Part shown: positions 63,900 through 64,000 of the stretch, piece after piece
Numbering within the stretch: the stretch's first letter is position 1
Layout: every line of letters starts with the position of its first letter
Assembly: GCF_014195685.1 (NCBI RefSeq)
Contig: NZ_JACICF010000001.1
Coordinates: 505,317 to 569,316 of the forward strand
Reading direction: 5' to 3'
Length of the DNA stretch: 64,000 nucleotides
Origin: Sphingomicrobium lutaoense
GTDB lineage: Bacteria; Pseudomonadota; Alphaproteobacteria; Sphingomonadales; Sphingomonadaceae
The notes under the pieces: generated by a model
Seen by the model: only the letters and a program-made list of their open reading frames with translations
Told to the model about the DNA's origin: nothing
Database searches by the model: none
Position numbers and translations under genes: made by a program

Positions 63900-64000
63900 C
63901 GGTGCGGTCCCCGCCGCCCCTACCCAAAAAAGTCTGGACTAGAATTCGCAGGTCAAGCGCAAGGCAGCGAAGCTGGAGGTAACGCTCGTCCCATTGTGCG
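63892..64000 (-). CDS. C-terminal end of a bacterial sugar transferase, cut by window edge
   Basis: Read on the minus strand from the window edge, 35 codons before a TAA at 63892-63894: QWDERYLQLRCLALDLRILV, then QTFLGRGG. This matches the C-terminal tail of polyprenyl-phosphate sugar transferases that start the repeat unit on undecaprenyl phosphate. Only the tail is visible. It overlaps the end of the glycosyltransferase gene by eight bases. Confidence 0.65.
   Translation of the reverse strand, partial: AQWDERYLQLRCLALDLRILVQTFLGRGGGDRTAN

Overview
The window looks like chromosomal DNA of an alphaproteobacterium of the order Sphingomonadales. Supporting signs are the high-GC host genes (roughly 62-68% by hand count), a CcrM-type GANTC methyltransferase next to rnhB, a one-cysteine DksA, DUF465 and DUF1465 proteins, a three-gene pnt transhydrogenase, an aa3 oxidase subunit IV and a close homologue of the Erythrobacter LOV-HTH photoreceptor EL222. 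No rRNA, tRNA, CRISPR array or intact insertion sequence was recognised.

Layout. (a) About 270-11,550 is a lower-GC segment (near 54% where counted). It holds a cadherin-like repeat protein cut by the window edge, a FixJ-like regulator, a winged-helix regulator, a membrane histidine kinase, a complete chaperone-usher pilus operon (two spore-coat-U pilins, usher, chaperone), a PilZ protein, two small exported proteins and a structured non-coding stretch ending in a strong terminator. Both composition edges fall inside genes. (b) 11,450-31,430 is host-like: DUF305/beta-propeller protein, ctlX, LOV-HTH photoreceptor, acyl-CoA dehydrogenases, class III CoA-transferase, aminotransferase, a REC/EAL pair with a double-PilZ protein, msrA, Sua5/TsaC, GntR regulator, nitroreductase, peptide symporter, an amidohydrolase pair (the second lacks its metal-site histidines) and an alanine/glycine symporter. 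(c) 31,590-38,850: glmM, a thiD-VOC fusion, rnhB, ccrM (with eight GANTC sites upstream), an alpha/beta hydrolase, folP and an SDR. (d) 38,900-46,470: an NtrC-family protein with degenerate receiver and sigma54 contact loop, aa3 oxidase subunit IV, and the pnt genes split by a CHASE2-GGDEF-EAL gene and a 27-codon gene with its own terminator. (e) 46,600-57,200: racemase, uvrC-recO-apaG, ugd, phosphatase, surE, dksA-like gene, DUF465 pair, DUF1465 gene and nitronate monooxygenase. (f) 57,360-64,000: a polysaccharide locus with a decayed UDP-sugar 4-epimerase, wecB, wecC, a heparinase-family protein, a glycosyltransferase and the end of a sugar transferase. GC drops from about 62% to 51% inside wecB.

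How the parts work together. The left island reads as a self-contained adhesion module with its own two-component and winged-helix regulators. Cyclic-di-GMP genes recur (two EAL proteins, two PilZ proteins) and may tie surface attachment to the polysaccharide locus. UDP-glucose dehydrogenase, WecB and WecC would supply UDP-glucuronate and UDP-ManNAcA for the exopolysaccharide or capsule. The most notable signals are the GANTC cluster before ccrM, the unannotated 27-codon gene, the structured non-coding region near 10.6-10.9 kb and the composition junctions inside genes.
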